This document shows positions 47,464-58,272 of a stretch of 64,000 nt of DNA, piece by piece. Position numbers and translations under genes: made by a program. Source of the DNA: Parabacteroides goldsteinii DSM 19448 = WAL 12034 (GTDB lineage: Bacteria > Bacteroidota > Bacteroidia > Bacteroidales > Tannerellaceae); the NCBI RefSeq assembly GCF_000969835.1, contig NZ_KQ033912.1:124001-188000 (forward strand). Direction: 5' to 3'. The notes under the pieces were generated by a model that did not search any database, was not told the DNA's origin, and saw nothing but the letters and a program-made list of their open reading frames with translations. Every line of letters starts with the position of its first letter. The stretch's first letter is position 1.

Positions 47464-48678
47464 ATGAAAAAGAACCTGCTTCTGCTTTTCCTGTTCCTTT
47501 GCTTGATTCCGGCAAAGGCACAAACCGGATTAAGCGACGAAGCGCAGATAAGCATATTGACGGCAGCTCCATCCGACGATGAAGTGTATACCGTGTACGG
47601 ACATACGGCCATACGGGTAAAAGATACTTTACGTAAACTTGATACAGTTTTCAATTATGGTATCTTCGATTTCTCAAAACCCAACTTCATCTATCGTTTT
47701 ACAAAAGGAGAAACCGATTATAAACTGGCAGCCTATAATTTTTCACATTATATAATAGAATATCAGATGCGGGGAAGTGAAGTAACCGAACAGGTACTCA
47801 ACCTCACTCCCGAAGAGACCCATAAGATATGGAATGCCTTGATAACGAATGTACAACCGGAAAACGCCGTTTACCGATACAATTTCTTTTTCGACAATTG
47901 CGCGACTCGTCCGGTTGCCATTGTGGAGGAACAGGTAGACGGGAAAGTGCAATATAACAACCCGCCCGAACCTCAAACATTCCGCGACCTTATAAATTAT
48001 TGCACACGTAATCATCCCTGGCTGACATTCGGATGCGATCTGGCACTCGGAAGTCCGACCGACCGGATCGCCACCCCGCATGAAATGATGTTCCTGCCGC
48101 TTTACCTGAAAGATGAATTTGAAAAAGCAACAATCGTGAACCCCGACGGAAGCGAAAGGAAACTGATAAAACAGACAAACCGGCTGGCTGAACAACTGAC
48201 AGACGACAATAATGGCAGTAAGATATGGTTTACGCCTATGTTATGCAGCATGATTTTTTTCCTGCTGATAGCAGCAATCACATTCATAGAATGGAAGAAA
48301 AAAACATATTTCCGCCTGGTGGATTGTATCCTCTTTTTCCTTGCTGGACTGGCGGGTACGGTATTGTTCTTCCTTTGTTTTATATCGACTCATCCTTGCA
48401 TCTGGCCGAACTGGTCGATTGTGTGGTTACAACCTTTCGCCCTTATCGCTGTTATTTTGTTTGCAGTAAAAAAGTTCGGAAAGGCTGCATATTATTATCA
48501 TTTTATTAACTTTGCGGCGCTTACGCTGCTGTTGGCGGGTTGGTATTTCATTCCGCAACACTTAAATATAGCTTTTATCCCGCTTGTTGCCACGCTTTGG
48601 CTACGTTCCGGATACGGTATATACAGGGGTAATATGGCAATTAAAGAATGTGCCAATATGCCAATAAAAGGAAAATGA
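47464..48678 (+). CDS. DUF4105 domain membrane protein
   Basis: A 404-residue protein starting MKKNLLLLFLFLCLIPAKAQ, a signal peptide. An earlier in-frame ATG at 47332 is rejected because it lies in AT-rich DNA upstream of the -7 box. The DUF4105 domain (about 25-225: YTVYGHTAIRVKD, NYGIFDFSKPNF, YNFFFDNCATRPV) contains a Cys/His pattern compatible with an NlpC/P60-related hydrolase. Four TM helices follow. The alkaline-phosphatase-like gene begins 18 bp downstream. Confidence 0.85.
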   Translation: MKKNLLLLFLFLCLIPAKAQTGLSDEAQISILTAAPSDDEVYTVYGHTAIRVKDTLRKLDTVFNYGIFDFSKPNFIYRFTKGETDYKLAAYNFSHYIIEYQMRGSEVTEQVLNLTPEETHKIWNALITNVQPENAVYRYNFFFDNCATRPVAIVEEQVDGKVQYNNPPEPQTFRDLINYCTRNHPWLTFGCDLALGSPTDRIATPHEMMFLPLYLKDEFEKATIVNPDGSERKLIKQTNRLAEQLTDDNNGSKIWFTPMLCSMIFFLLIAAITFIEWKKKTYFRLVDCILFFLAGLAGTVLFFLCFISTHPCIWPNWSIVWLQPFALIAVILFAVKKFGKAAYYYHFINFAALTLLLAGWYFIPQHLNIAFIPLVATLWLRSGYGIYRGNMAIKECANMPIKGK

Positions 48679-48696
48679 AGCGTATAGCTTGAATAT

Positions 48697-50301
48697 ATGA
48701 TGGAAAATCGGATGAGAAAAATAATAACGTCGCTTATTGCAATCCTGGTAGTCACTAACCTGGAGGCACAACAACGTACCCCCAAACTTGTGGTTTGCAT
48801 CACCGTGGACCAACTAAGAGGCGATTATATAGAATACTTCTACAATACATTCGGTGAACGCGGTTTCAAACGGTTGATGAACGAAGGATTGGTTTACAAC
48901 AATATCAAATTCGAATTTTCCGACATCGACCAGGCAAGTGCCTTCGCTACGCTGTTTACCGGAAGCAACCCTTGTTTCCATGGGGTTACAGGAAGTAAAT
49001 ACTACGACTTCGAGAATGATAAAGAAGTCTCTATCCTTTACGACAAAGATTATATCGGTAATTATACCCGCGAAAATTATTCTCCTAAAAAGATGTTCAG
49101 CTCCACAATCGGAGACGAACTGAAGATTGCGTCCAAAGGCAGAAGCGACGTGTATGCCATTGCCCCCGATGCGGAGAGTGCAATCCTTTCTGCCGGTCAT
49201 GCGGCAAACGGAGCATTCTGGATGGACGACATGAACGGGAAATGGGCGACGACCACCTATTATAAAGGTCTTCCCTGGTATGTGGACCGTTATAATAATG
49301 GAGTGGAATCCTTGTCGGCACGTCTGGAGCAGATGGTGTGGACTCCTACCCTTCCATTGGACAAGTATAACGCTTTCCCTTACGTATTGGATGATATTCC
49401 TTTCAAATATACATTTAATGAAAAGACAAACGATTGTTTTCCGAAGCTGAAGACGACCCCTTTCATTAATAAAGAGATTAACCGGCTGGCCTTGCAATTC
49501 CTTGAATACGGTGCATTCGGCACACGAAGTTGTCCGGATATGCTGTCGGTCACCTATTATGCGGGTAACTACAAAGGAATCATGAACAAGGACTACACCC
49601 GGGAGATTCAGGATACGTATTATCAGCTGGATAAAGACCTGGAACAGTTTTTGGATGCCATCGATAAAAAGGTCGGCCTGGCTAATACCCTCGTCGTATT
49701 CACCGGCTCCGGTTATTATACCAGCGAAGAAGAATATGCAGACGGACTACTGATAAACGGTGGAGAATTCCATCCGAAACGTTGCGTCGCCCTGCTTAAC
49801 ATGTATCTGATGGCAATATACGGGCAGCAAAGCAGTTGGGTAAAAGGTTTCTATAATAACCAGATTTACCTGAACCGCAAAGCTATCGAAGACGCCAAAC
49901 TCGACCTGAGAACGATACAGGATAAAGCAGCCGAATTCCTGATGGAATTCAGCGGTGTACAGCATGTAACCACCGACCATGCCCTGCTTGCCGGTGAATG
50001 GAACGAAGGAACGGTTAAATTCCGTCAGGGAACGCACCATCTGAAACGCGGCGACCTGATCATCGAACTGCAACCCGGCTGGATCATCAACAATGACAAC
50101 CCGAAAGAAAAAGTAAAAATAATTCGTAATAACGCAGTAATTACCCCGTTGGTATTTATGGGTAACGGCATCAAACCGGAACATATCTACCGCGAAGTAA
50201 AAGCCACAGAGGTAGCCCCCACGGTAACCCATGTGCTGAGGATACGGCCACCGAATGCATCCCAGAGTTTACCTCTTTGGGAGTTGACGATCAAAAAATG
50301 A
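48697..50301 (+). CDS. Alkaline phosphatase superfamily protein, probably inactive
   Basis: A 534-residue exported protein (start MMENRMRKII or Met6; signal ending NLEAQQ). VVCITVDQLRGD supplies the first metal ligand (D38). At the position of the nucleophile Thr/Ser, SDIDQASAFATLFTGSNPCFHG has Gln (about Q79), and the usual SDHG is replaced by VVFTGSGYYTSEEE. Several catalytic residues are therefore missing. It is possibly a binding or scaffolding protein. Encoded just before secA. Confidence 0.8.
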   Translation: MMENRMRKIITSLIAILVVTNLEAQQRTPKLVVCITVDQLRGDYIEYFYNTFGERGFKRLMNEGLVYNNIKFEFSDIDQASAFATLFTGSNPCFHGVTGSKYYDFENDKEVSILYDKDYIGNYTRENYSPKKMFSSTIGDELKIASKGRSDVYAIAPDAESAILSAGHAANGAFWMDDMNGKWATTTYYKGLPWYVDRYNNGVESLSARLEQMVWTPTLPLDKYNAFPYVLDDIPFKYTFNEKTNDCFPKLKTTPFINKEINRLALQFLEYGAFGTRSCPDMLSVTYYAGNYKGIMNKDYTREIQDTYYQLDKDLEQFLDAIDKKVGLANTLVVFTGSGYYTSEEEYADGLLINGGEFHPKRCVALLNMYLMAIYGQQSSWVKGFYNNQIYLNRKAIEDAKLDLRTIQDKAAEFLMEFSGVQHVTTDHALLAGEWNEGTVKFRQGTHHLKRGDLIIELQPGWIINNDNPKEKVKIIRNNAVITPLVFMGNGIKPEHIYREVKATEVAPTVTHVLRIRPPNASQSLPLWELTIKK

Positions 50302-50474
50302 GATCTTGACCGGTCACTGGTATTATTGTTAACCTCCCATCCCTGGAATAAACAAAATTTGACAAGTATTTACTTTGGCACGGAATTTGATAGTGATATA
50401 TCATTCCGGTGATCAATTAAATCCGATCGTCAGCAAATAATCACTTTACGAAATAAAATAAATTAATATATATC

Positions 50475-53400
50475 ATGGGATTTAATGAATTTATGACGAA
50501 GCTGTTCGGCAACAAGTCGCAGCGAGACCTGAAAGAGATCACTCCATACGTGGATAAGATCAAGGCCGTATATCCGTCAATCCAGAAGCTCTCAAACGAT
50601 GAGTTGAGAGCAAAAACAGATGAAATCAAACAACGTATTCAGGACTATGTAGCCGATGAACGGAAACAGGTGGAAGACCTCCGTAAAGGCATCGATGATA
50701 AAGAACTGGAAGAACGTGAAGCCATCTGGGCAGAAGTAGATAAAATTGAAAAGGCTATCACCGACAAGATGGAAGTGGTCCTGGAAGAATCTCTTCCGGA
50801 AGTATTCTCTATCATGAAGGAAACAGCCCGCCGCTTCACGGAAAACGAAGAAGTAGTGGTTACCGCTACCGATTTCGACCGCGACCTGGCAACCAAACAC
50901 GATTTTGTCCGTATCGAAGGCGACAAGGCTATCTTCTTGAACCACTGGAAGGCCGGCGGTAACGAAATTACCTGGGACATGGTACACTACGACGTTCAGT
51001 TGTTCGGTGGTGTCGTTCTTCATAAAGGTAAAATCGCCGAAATGGCAACCGGTGAAGGTAAAACATTGGTAGCAACCCTGCCGGTATTCCTGAACGCCTT
51101 GACCCGTAACGGTGTACACGTTGTAACTGTGAACGACTACCTGTCAAAACGTGACTCGGAATGGATGGGACCGCTTTATATGTTCCACGGACTTTCCGTA
51201 GACTGTATCGACAAGCACCAGCCTAACTCGGATGCCCGCCGCGCGGCTTACAATGCAGACATCACCTTCGGTACAAACAACGAATTCGGTTTCGACTACC
51301 TGCGTGATAACATGGCGATCAGTCCGAACGATCTGGTACAGCGCAAACACAACTATGCCATCGTCGATGAGGTCGACTCTGTATTGATCGACGATGCCCG
51401 TACACCGTTGATCATTTCCGGTCCGATACCCCGTGGCGAAGAACAGTTGTTCGAACAGTTCCGTCCGAATGTGGAAGTCGTTGTAAACGCACAGAAAGAC
51501 CTTTGTTCCAAGTTGCTGATCGAAGCCAAAAAGAAAATGGCCAGCAGCGACCCGAAAGAAGTAGAAGAAGGTTCTATCCAATTATATCGTTCATTCAAGG
51601 GGTATCCGCGTAACAAAGCGTTGATTAAATTCCTGAGCGAACAAGGTATCAAGGCACAGATGTTGAAGACGGAAGAATACTTCATGTCTGAAAATATGCG
51701 CCACATGCATGAAGCTACCGACGAACTGTACTTCGTGATTGACGAAAAGAATAACAGTATCGAACTGTCCGATAAGGGTATCGACCTGCTGACCGGCCGT
51801 TCCGACGACCCGACATTCTTCGTATTGCCGGATATCACTTCCGAACTTTCCCAGTTGGAAAACTTCAAGGGAACAGAAGAAGAAAAGCAAGCTAAGAAAG
51901 ACGAAATCCTGGCTAACTATTCTGTCAAGAGCGAACGTGTACATACAATCAACCAGTTGCTGAAAGCCTACACATTGTTTGAAAAGGACGATGAATATGT
52001 AGTGATGGACAACAAGGTTATGATCGTCGACGAACAGACCGGACGTATCATGGACGGTCGTCGTTACTCAGACGGTTTGCATCAGGCTATCGAAGCCAAG
52101 GAAGGTGTAAAAGTGGAAGCTGCCACACAGACATTCGCAACTATCACTTTGCAGAACTACTTCCGTATGTACCACAAACTGTCAGGTATGACAGGTACGG
52201 CAGAAACGGAAGCCGGTGAATTCTGGGACATCTATAAACTGGATGTCGTAGTGATCCCGACCAACCGTCCGATTGCCCGTAACGATATGAACGACCGTAT
52301 CTACAAGACCAAACGCGAAAAGTACGCCGCTGTTATCGAAGAAATCAGCGCATTGGTTGAAGCCGGACGCCCGGTACTGGTAGGTACGACTTCCGTAGAA
52401 ATTTCGGAATTACTGAGCCGTATGCTTACCCTGCGTAAGATCAAACATAATGTATTGAATGCGAAGTTACACCAGAAAGAAGCCGAGATCGTTGCCCTGG
52501 CAGGTCAGAGCGGAACGGTAACTATCGCAACCAATATGGCCGGTCGTGGTACCGACATCAAGCTGTCGGCTGAAGTAAAGGCAGCAGGCGGTTTGGCTAT
52601 CATCGGTACGGAACGTCACGAAAGCCGTCGTGTAGACCGCCAGTTGCGTGGTCGTGCAGGACGTCAGGGTGACCCGGGTTCTTCTGTATTCTACGTATCA
52701 CTGGAAGATAACCTGATGCGTCTGTTCGCTTCCGACAAGATTGCCGGACTGATGGACAAGTTGGGATTCAAAGAAGGTGAAGTGCTGGAACACAATATGC
52801 TGAGCAAGTCAGTGGAACGTGCACAGAAGAAGGTGGAAGAAAATAACTTCGGTATCCGTAAACGTTTACTGGAATATGATGACGTAATGAACTCACAGCG
52901 TAACGTAATCTATACCCGCCGCCGTCACGCCTTGATGGGAGAACGTATCGGACTGGACGTATTGAATACGATCTACGATACATCTACCGCTATCGCCGAA
53001 GAGCATTCCGACGGTCTGGACTATGAAGGTTTCAAACTGGAACTGTTCAAGACATTCGCAATGGAAAGTCCGTTCACCGAAGAAGAGTTCAAGAGCATGA
53101 AAGCCTCTCAGTTGGGAGACAAATTGTTCGAAAACGCATTACAGACATTCAAACGCCGTATGGAACGTATGACGCAGGTAGCCAACCCGGTTATCAAGCA
53201 GGTTTACGAACACCAGGGTGCGATGTATGAAAACATCATGATCCCGGTAACCGACGGAAAACGCATGTACAATGTTTCATGTAACCTAAAGGAAGCATAC
53301 GAAACAGAAAGCAAGGTAATCGCAAAATCATTCCAGAAATCAATCGTTCTGCATACGATAGACGAGGCTTGGAAAGAACACCTGCGTGAAATGGACGAAC

Positions 53401-53852
53401 TGCGCCACTCGGTACAGAATGCCAGCTACGAAAACAAAGATCCGCTGTTGATCTACAAACTGGAATCATACAACCTGTTCAAGACAATGGTCGACACCAT
53501 GAACCGTAAGACTGCCGCCGTCCTGATGCGCGGACAGATTCCGGTACGTGAGGAACCGACAGAAGAAGAAAAACAGGCAATGGCTCAGCGCCAGGCTGCT
53601 GCACAAGCTGCTCAGCAAGCTGCCGAACGCCAGCGTATCGAAGTAAAACAGGCCGGTCCGGAACAACGCCAGGACATGAGCCGCTATCGTACGGAGAAAA
53701 CCGACATCAGCGGAAACAATGATCCGGAAGAACGTGCACCGCAACAGCCTAAACAAGAACCGGTTCGCGCCGAAAAACGCGTAGGCCGTAACGATCTTTG
53801 TCCTTGCGGAAGCGGAAAGAAGTACAAAAACTGTCACGGACAAGGTTTATAA
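50475..53852 (+). CDS. secA: Preprotein translocase ATPase SecA
   Basis: The 1125-residue motor of the Sec export pathway. Walker A is MATGEGKT (G193-T197), Walker [22 protein letters not shown], and [12 protein letters not shown] and [16 protein letters not shown] belong to the second ATPase half. Bacteroidota versions are longer than E. coli SecA, with an extra N-terminal region (about 60-160) and inserts. The C-terminus has the zinc motif [17 protein letters not shown]. Confidence 0.98.
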   Translation: MGFNEFMTKLFGNKSQRDLKEITPYVDKIKAVYPSIQKLSNDELRAKTDEIKQRIQDYVADERKQVEDLRKGIDDKELEEREAIWAEVDKIEKAITDKMEVVLEESLPEVFSIMKETARRFTENEEVVVTATDFDRDLATKHDFVRIEGDKAIFLNHWKAGGNEITWDMVHYDVQLFGGVVLHKGKIAEMATGEGKTLVATLPVFLNALTRNGVHVVTVNDYLSKRDSEWMGPLYMFHGLSVDCIDKHQPNSDARRAAYNADITFGTNNEFGFDYLRDNMAISPNDLVQRKHNYAIVDEVDSVLIDDARTPLIISGPIPRGEEQLFEQFRPNVEVVVNAQKDLCSKLLIEAKKKMASSDPKEVEEGSIQLYRSFKGYPRNKALIKFLSEQGIKAQMLKTEEYFMSENMRHMHEATDELYFVIDEKNNSIELSDKGIDLLTGRSDDPTFFVLPDITSELSQLENFKGTEEEKQAKKDEILANYSVKSERVHTINQLLKAYTLFEKDDEYVVMDNKVMIVDEQTGRIMDGRRYSDGLHQAIEAKEGVKVEAATQTFATITLQNYFRMYHKLSGMTGTAETEAGEFWDIYKLDVVVIPTNRPIARNDMNDRIYKTKREKYAAVIEEISALVEAGRPVLVGTTSVEISELLSRMLTLRKIKHNVLNAKLHQKEAEIVALAGQSGTVTIATNMAGRGTDIKLSAEVKAAGGLAIIGTERHESRRVDRQLRGRAGRQGDPGSSVFYVSLEDNLMRLFASDKIAGLMDKLGFKEGEVLEHNMLSKSVERAQKKVEENNFGIRKRLLEYDDVMNSQRNVIYTRRRHALMGERIGLDVLNTIYDTSTAIAEEHSDGLDYEGFKLELFKTFAMESPFTEEEFKSMKASQLGDKLFENALQTFKRRMERMTQVANPVIKQVYEHQGAMYENIMIPVTDGKRMYNVSCNLKEAYETESKVIAKSFQKSIVLHTIDEAWKEHLREMDELRHSVQNASYENKDPLLIYKLESYNLFKTMVDTMNRKTAAVLMRGQIPVREEPTEEEKQAMAQRQAAAQAAQQAAERQRIEVKQAGPEQRQDMSRYRTEKTDISGNNDPEERAPQQPKQEPVRAEKRVGRNDLCPCGSGKKYKNCHGQGL

Positions 53853-53878
53853 TACCTGACAGAATAACAGATAAGAAA

Positions 53879-53909
53879 AGGGTGGCTTGTAAAAGCTGCC
53901 CTTTTTTTC
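53879..53909 (+). terminator. Intrinsic terminator of secA
   Basis: GGGTGGCTT and AAGCTGCCC form a stem with two G-U pairs, a loop of about 4 bases, and a run of seven T. Confidence 0.8.
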
Positions 53910-53944
53910 TATATTTGCACCAGATCACAATAAAGATAAATCCC

Positions 53945-54175
53945 ATGACATTAGAAGAAAAGAAAATGGAATTCGTTGTTTTCTGTATCGAAAATGTTGC
54001 GGAACAGTTGAATGAACTGCCGGAAAATATTTATTCCAGATTAAATAACCTGGGACTTATTGATGATTTATTATTCGACTGTTACGAAGTTCTTCATACC
54101 CAAAGCAAGCAACATATAACGGAAGATATTATATTAGCCCTGAAAAACAGGGAGAAAGGAGAAATAAGTCAATGA
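53945..54175 (+). CDS. DUF3791 protein, first copy
   Basis: A 76-residue acidic helical protein: MEFVVFCIENVAEQLNELPENIYSRLNNLGLIDDLLFDCYEVLHTQSKQHITEDI. It is typical DUF3791. The start at 53945 (MTLEEKKMEF) is chosen over an earlier ATG inside the secA end. It overlaps the DUF3990 gene by 4 bp and is a probable antitoxin. Confidence 0.82.
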   Translation: MTLEEKKMEFVVFCIENVAEQLNELPENIYSRLNNLGLIDDLLFDCYEVLHTQSKQHITEDIILALKNREKGEISQ

Positions 54176-54690
54176 TAGTATATCATGGTTCTACCCTTTG
54201 CGTAGAAAATCCTTTAGTTGGCGTATGCCGTGACAATCTTGACTTTGGCAAGGGCTTTTACCTCACGGATATATGTGAACAAGCCATTAGCTGGGCCAAA
54301 CGGGTAGCTATTATTTACAACAAACCGAACGCATACCTCAATAAATATGAATTAGACTATGAAACAATATGCCGGAATTACCGGATATTATCATTTGAAA
54401 CCTACAACGAAACCTGGCTCGACTTCGTTATGGCTTCCCGGCGTGGCGAGCGTCGTTGGTCTGATTATGACATAATAGAAGGAGGCATAGCCAACGATCG
54501 TGTATTCAACACAATAGAACTATATTTTAACGGTCTGATCGATAAAGGCGAGGCTTTGAAGCGTCTTAGTTATGAACAACCGAATAATCAGATATGTCTG
54601 TTAAACCAATCACTTATAGATAAATATCTGCATTTTATAGATGCTACTAACATTAACAAGGAGGAAAGAAACGATGTCACAAGCCAATAA
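54172..54690 (+). CDS. DUF3990 protein, predicted ADP-ribosyltransferase-like toxin
   Basis: A 172-residue protein with IVYHGSTLCVENP (H5), LDFGKGFYLTDICEQAISWAKR (Tyr30) and QICLLNQSLI. The H-Y pattern resembles ADP-ribosyltransferase folds. DUF3990 commonly sits between DUF3791 genes, as here, in what is believed to be a toxin-antitoxin-like operon. The activity is not established from the sequence. Confidence 0.82.
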   Translation: MIVYHGSTLCVENPLVGVCRDNLDFGKGFYLTDICEQAISWAKRVAIIYNKPNAYLNKYELDYETICRNYRILSFETYNETWLDFVMASRRGERRWSDYDIIEGGIANDRVFNTIELYFNGLIDKGEALKRLSYEQPNNQICLLNQSLIDKYLHFIDATNINKEERNDVTSQ

Positions 54691-54895
54691 TACATTGCTT
54701 CAAATGAAATATGCCCGGATTATTATGGGACTTTCCAAACGCCTGGGAATCAGTAGTCGCAGAGCATTAGCACTTTTTTATGAATCGAATACCTATCAAT
54801 ATCTACGTCAGAAAATAGGAGATCTGCACTGCATGAGTGATAACTACCTCATTGATGAATTGATTATCGAATATACCGGTAAACAGGGTTCATAA
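54674..54895 (+). CDS. DUF3791 protein, second copy
   Basis: A 73-residue helical protein (MSQANNTLLQMKYARIIMGLSKRLGISSRRALALFYESNTYQYL). The ATG at 54674 is preceded by AAGGAGGAAAG at 54658 (a strong ribosome binding site), which decides the start; it overlaps the DUF3990 gene by 17 bp. It differs from the first copy in sequence but keeps the family pattern. Confidence 0.8.
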   Translation: MSQANNTLLQMKYARIIMGLSKRLGISSRRALALFYESNTYQYLRQKIGDLHCMSDNYLIDELIIEYTGKQGS

Positions 54896-54905
54896 GCCAT
54901 TGAAC

Positions 54906-56090
54906 ATGAAAAAAGTTGTCATCGCCGTCGACTCTTTTAAAGGCTGTCTTTCTTCTTCCGATATAGCGAAAGCTGTTGCGGAAGGAATTCACCATGTCAT
55001 CCCCGGATGCGAAGTAATAAAGGTTCCCATTGCCGACGGTGGCGAAGGTACTGTTGAAGCACTGACACAGGCTACTCACGGGCAAGTTATTACGATTCCT
55101 GTACATAATCCATTCATGCAACCCATCCAGGCCAGCTATGGCATAACCGGTGACGGACAAACCGCTGTCATCGAAATGTCGGCAGCCAGCGGACTGGACC
55201 TGATTCCCCGGAAAGAAGGAAACGTGATGCACACCACCACTTACGGAACCGGCGAACTGATAGCCGATGCCATCGATCGCGGTTGCCGTAACTTCATCAT
55301 CGGTGTGGGCGGCAGTGCCACGAACGATGCGGGTGTCGGCATGATGCAAGCCTTAGGAGTCCGTTTCACCGACGATAACGGCAACGAAGTAGAAAAGGGC
55401 GGAAAAGTACTATCTGCTATCTGCCATATCGACACCCGGAGCCAGCTTCCCGAGTTATCTGCCTGTACCTTCCATATAGCGACAGACGTGACCAACCCCT
55501 TCTTTGGTCCGCAAGGAGCCGCCCACATCTTCGGTCCTCAGAAAGGAGGCAATGAAATGCAAGTCGAAGCACTCGACAAAGGGATGAAACACCTGGCCGA
55601 CCTGATTCTTGAAACAACCGGCAGAGACATCAGTGACCTGCCCGGAGCAGGAGCCGGAGGAGGCATGGGAGGCGGCTGCGTAGCTTTCCTTCAGGCAAAG
55701 ATTTCATCCGGTATCGAACTGATTACAGAATATATCCATTTCAAAGAAATAATCAGGGAGGCCGACCTTGTCATCACCGGCGAAGGAAGAATAGACAGGC
55801 AAACCCTGTTCGGAAAAGTCCCGGTCGGAATCGCCCGCATTGCAGCATCACAGCATATACCTGTTATCGCCATCACCGGACAAGTGGAAACAGATGCAGA
55901 AACGGACAAACAATTACAACAGGCCGGATTATCCGCAATCTTTCCTATACACCCCGCTCCGGTTAGTTTGGAAGAAGCTATGCACCCCAATTATGCTTTC
56001 CGGAATATCCGGAGAACAATAGAACAAACCTGCCGGACACTACTTATCTTTGTAAACAAGAAAGATATAAATACAGATCATAAAATTTAG
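54906..56090 (+). CDS. Glycerate kinase
   Basis: A 394-residue kinase of the GlxK/GarK type: MKKVVIAVDSFKGCLSSSDIAKAVAEGI, VPIADGGEGTVEALT, FIIGVGGSATNDAGVGMMQALG, PGAGAGGGMGGGCVAFL and VITGEGRIDRQTLFGKVPVGIA. It phosphorylates D-glycerate, probably to 2-phosphoglycerate. The start is the ATG at 54906, as the TTG before it is less likely. It ends with a slightly longer C-terminus than usual. Confidence 0.95.
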   Translation: MKKVVIAVDSFKGCLSSSDIAKAVAEGIHHVIPGCEVIKVPIADGGEGTVEALTQATHGQVITIPVHNPFMQPIQASYGITGDGQTAVIEMSAASGLDLIPRKEGNVMHTTTYGTGELIADAIDRGCRNFIIGVGGSATNDAGVGMMQALGVRFTDDNGNEVEKGGKVLSAICHIDTRSQLPELSACTFHIATDVTNPFFGPQGAAHIFGPQKGGNEMQVEALDKGMKHLADLILETTGRDISDLPGAGAGGGMGGGCVAFLQAKISSGIELITEYIHFKEIIREADLVITGEGRIDRQTLFGKVPVGIARIAASQHIPVIAITGQVETDAETDKQLQQAGLSAIFPIHPAPVSLEEAMHPNYAFRNIRRTIEQTCRTLLIFVNKKDINTDHKI

Positions 56091-56096
56091 CATGAC

Positions 56097-56837
56097 ATGA
56101 AACATATTAACGGAGAGAACAACGAAATCACATTCATTTTCCCACATGACAGAATTGATTGTATTTCTTCTCAAAACACAAAATTCAACCAGATTATCAG
56201 CCAGGCCAATATTACAATCACAGGAAATAACAATCACATTTCAATGTGTTTCGATTCGGAAGACAGTGCGGAGGAATTACTGCTCAGCGACGGATTTCTC
56301 TTGATTGTAAAAGGAGATAACAATAGTATAAATATGGGAACGATACTGCTACGATGTTCTACTATTTTAGGCATGACAGGCTTGAAACTTATCATCGGAC
56401 AATTGCCCGGACTGGGCGCAGGCGTTTCGCGGGTTGCCAACAACTGCCGGGTAGATATCGGGAACCGTGTGGTGATCAATGGTGTTACATTATATTTACA
56501 AGAAGATGATTCGCATGTCAGTATTGGAGATGACAGTCAGTTAAGCTGGGGCGTCGATATATGGTGCACCGATGCACATACGATAACAGATTTAGAAGGC
56601 GAACCGATAAATTTTGCCCGAAGTATAGAAATTGGCAAACATGTATGGATAGGAAAAGATGTGAAAGTTGGCAAGAATGTAAAAATATCCGATAACAGTA
56701 TTGTCGGTTGGGGAAGCATCGTAACCAAAGAATTTAATGAATCGAATGTGATTATTGCAGGTACCCCCGCCAAAATCATAAAGCGAGGAATAAATTGGGA
56801 CCGCAGATGTATTAATAAGTATTTAAAAGAGAAATAA
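56097..56837 (+). CDS. Hexapeptide-repeat acyltransferase
   Basis: A 246-residue left-handed beta-helix protein. Hexapeptide turns appear in NNSINMGTILLRCSTI, HVSIGDDSQLSWGVDIWCTDAHTI, EIGKHVWIGKDVKVGKNVKISDNSIVGWGSIVTK and IIAGTPAKIIKRG. D-A-H in CTDAHTI may contain the catalytic His. It probably transfers an acetyl or similar group to a sugar. It starts 6 bp after the glycerate kinase gene. Confidence 0.85.
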   Translation: MKHINGENNEITFIFPHDRIDCISSQNTKFNQIISQANITITGNNNHISMCFDSEDSAEELLLSDGFLLIVKGDNNSINMGTILLRCSTILGMTGLKLIIGQLPGLGAGVSRVANNCRVDIGNRVVINGVTLYLQEDDSHVSIGDDSQLSWGVDIWCTDAHTITDLEGEPINFARSIEIGKHVWIGKDVKVGKNVKISDNSIVGWGSIVTKEFNESNVIIAGTPAKIIKRGINWDRRCINKYLKEK

Positions 56838-57000
56838 GACTTCCCGGTGCATTCCTTTATAATCAACCGGTAACAAGCCGTACATTAACAGATATTCCGA
56901 AGTATACAGATTACTTTACGCGACAAAAAGTTGATTATCTATAACATAATGTCATATTTTTCTGTACATTGCAGCATAATAACTATTAAAGACTAACATT

Positions 57001-58107
57001 ATGATCATCGGAATTCCTAAAGAAATCAAGAACAATGAGAACCGGGTAGCGCTTACGCCTGCCGGAGCAAAAGAGTTGGTAAAAAGAGGACACACCGTAT
57101 ATGTACAGCATACTGCGGGTGAGAATAGCGGTTTTCCAGATTCAGCCTATGAGACAGTCGGAGCAAAGATTCTCCCGTCGATCAACGACGTCTACCAGAC
57201 TGCTGAAATGATCGTGAAAGTAAAAGAGCCGATTGCCGTAGAATATCCTTTAGTACGGAAAGGACAACTGGTCTTTACTTATTTTCATTTTGCCTCGGAC
57301 GAAAAGCTGACGCTTGCCATGATGGACAGCGGCTCCGTCTGCCTGGCCTACGAAACGGTAGAAAATCCGGACGGTACACTTCCTTTATTAATCCCTATGA
57401 GCGAAGTCGCCGGACGCATGTCGATACAGGAAGGCGCACGTTTCCTAGAGAAACCCCAGGGAGGCAAAGGCATCCTGTTGGGTGGCGTACCGGGAGTGAA
57501 ACCTGCCCGCGTACTGGTACTCGGTGGCGGTATCGTTGGCTACAATGCCGCGCTGATGGCTGCCGGAATGGGTGCCGACGTGACAATAGCCGATATCTCA
57601 CTTCCACGCCTGCGCCATCTGGAAGAGGTCATGCCCGCCAATGTCAGGACTTTATATTCTTCTACGCATAACATCGAAACGGAACTTCCGGCGACCGACC
57701 TGGTGATCGGTGCCGTCCTGATTCCCGGAGCCAAGGCTCCTCATCTGATCACAAAAGAGATGCTGGGACTAATGAAACCCGGCAGTGTCTTGGTAGACGT
57801 AGCGATCGACCAGGGCGGTTGTTTCGAAACTTCACATCCGACAACCCATGCCGATCCCGTTTACACAGTCGACGGTATCGTACATTATTGCGTAGCCAAT
57901 ATCCCGGGTGCCGTGCCCCAGACTTCCACGCTGGCATTGACCAACGCTACCCTCCCCTACGTGCTGGAACTGGCAGACAAAGGTTGGAAAGAAGCCTGCA
58001 AAGAAGATAAGACACTCTATCCCGGATTGAACATCATTGAGGGACAGATTGTCTATCCCGCCGTTGCCGAAGCATTCGGATTACCTTGTTATCCGGCGGT
58101 ATTATAA
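57001..58107 (+). CDS. ald: Alanine dehydrogenase
   Basis: A 368-residue enzyme that interconverts L-alanine with pyruvate and ammonia. MIIGIPKEIKNNENRVALTPAGAKELVKRGH, VKVKEPIAVEY, the NAD-binding LVLGGGIVGYNAALMAAGMGADV and DVAIDQGGCFETSHPTTHADPVYTVDGIVHYCVANIPGAVPQTST are all standard. It has normal length and no neighbouring operon partner. Confidence 0.97.
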   Translation: MIIGIPKEIKNNENRVALTPAGAKELVKRGHTVYVQHTAGENSGFPDSAYETVGAKILPSINDVYQTAEMIVKVKEPIAVEYPLVRKGQLVFTYFHFASDEKLTLAMMDSGSVCLAYETVENPDGTLPLLIPMSEVAGRMSIQEGARFLEKPQGGKGILLGGVPGVKPARVLVLGGGIVGYNAALMAAGMGADVTIADISLPRLRHLEEVMPANVRTLYSSTHNIETELPATDLVIGAVLIPGAKAPHLITKEMLGLMKPGSVLVDVAIDQGGCFETSHPTTHADPVYTVDGIVHYCVANIPGAVPQTSTLALTNATLPYVLELADKGWKEACKEDKTLYPGLNIIEGQIVYPAVAEAFGLPCYPAVL

Positions 58108-58205
58108 TCTACAAATAGCACGCAGATGACACTGATTTCATCCAACTTTGATAAATCAATTACTCCCTCTCTTTCCTTTATAATTACAAAAAAATGTAAA
58201 ATCGC

Positions 58206-58236
58206 TTTGATACTTTTATTGAGGTTACTACCTTAG
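58206..58236 (+). promoter_or_regulatory. Predicted promoter of the TPR gene
   Basis: TTTG (58206-58209), 19 bases, and TACCTTAG (58229-58236), close to the -33/-7 pair. The ATG is at 58273. Confidence 0.55.
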
Positions 58237-58272
58237 CGCAACTAATAATAAAAATTAAATCGTTTAACAACC

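Noticed and set aside
48814..49497. Minus-strand frame of 227 codons
   Set aside because: It is antisense to the phosphatase-like gene and shows no signal or domain.
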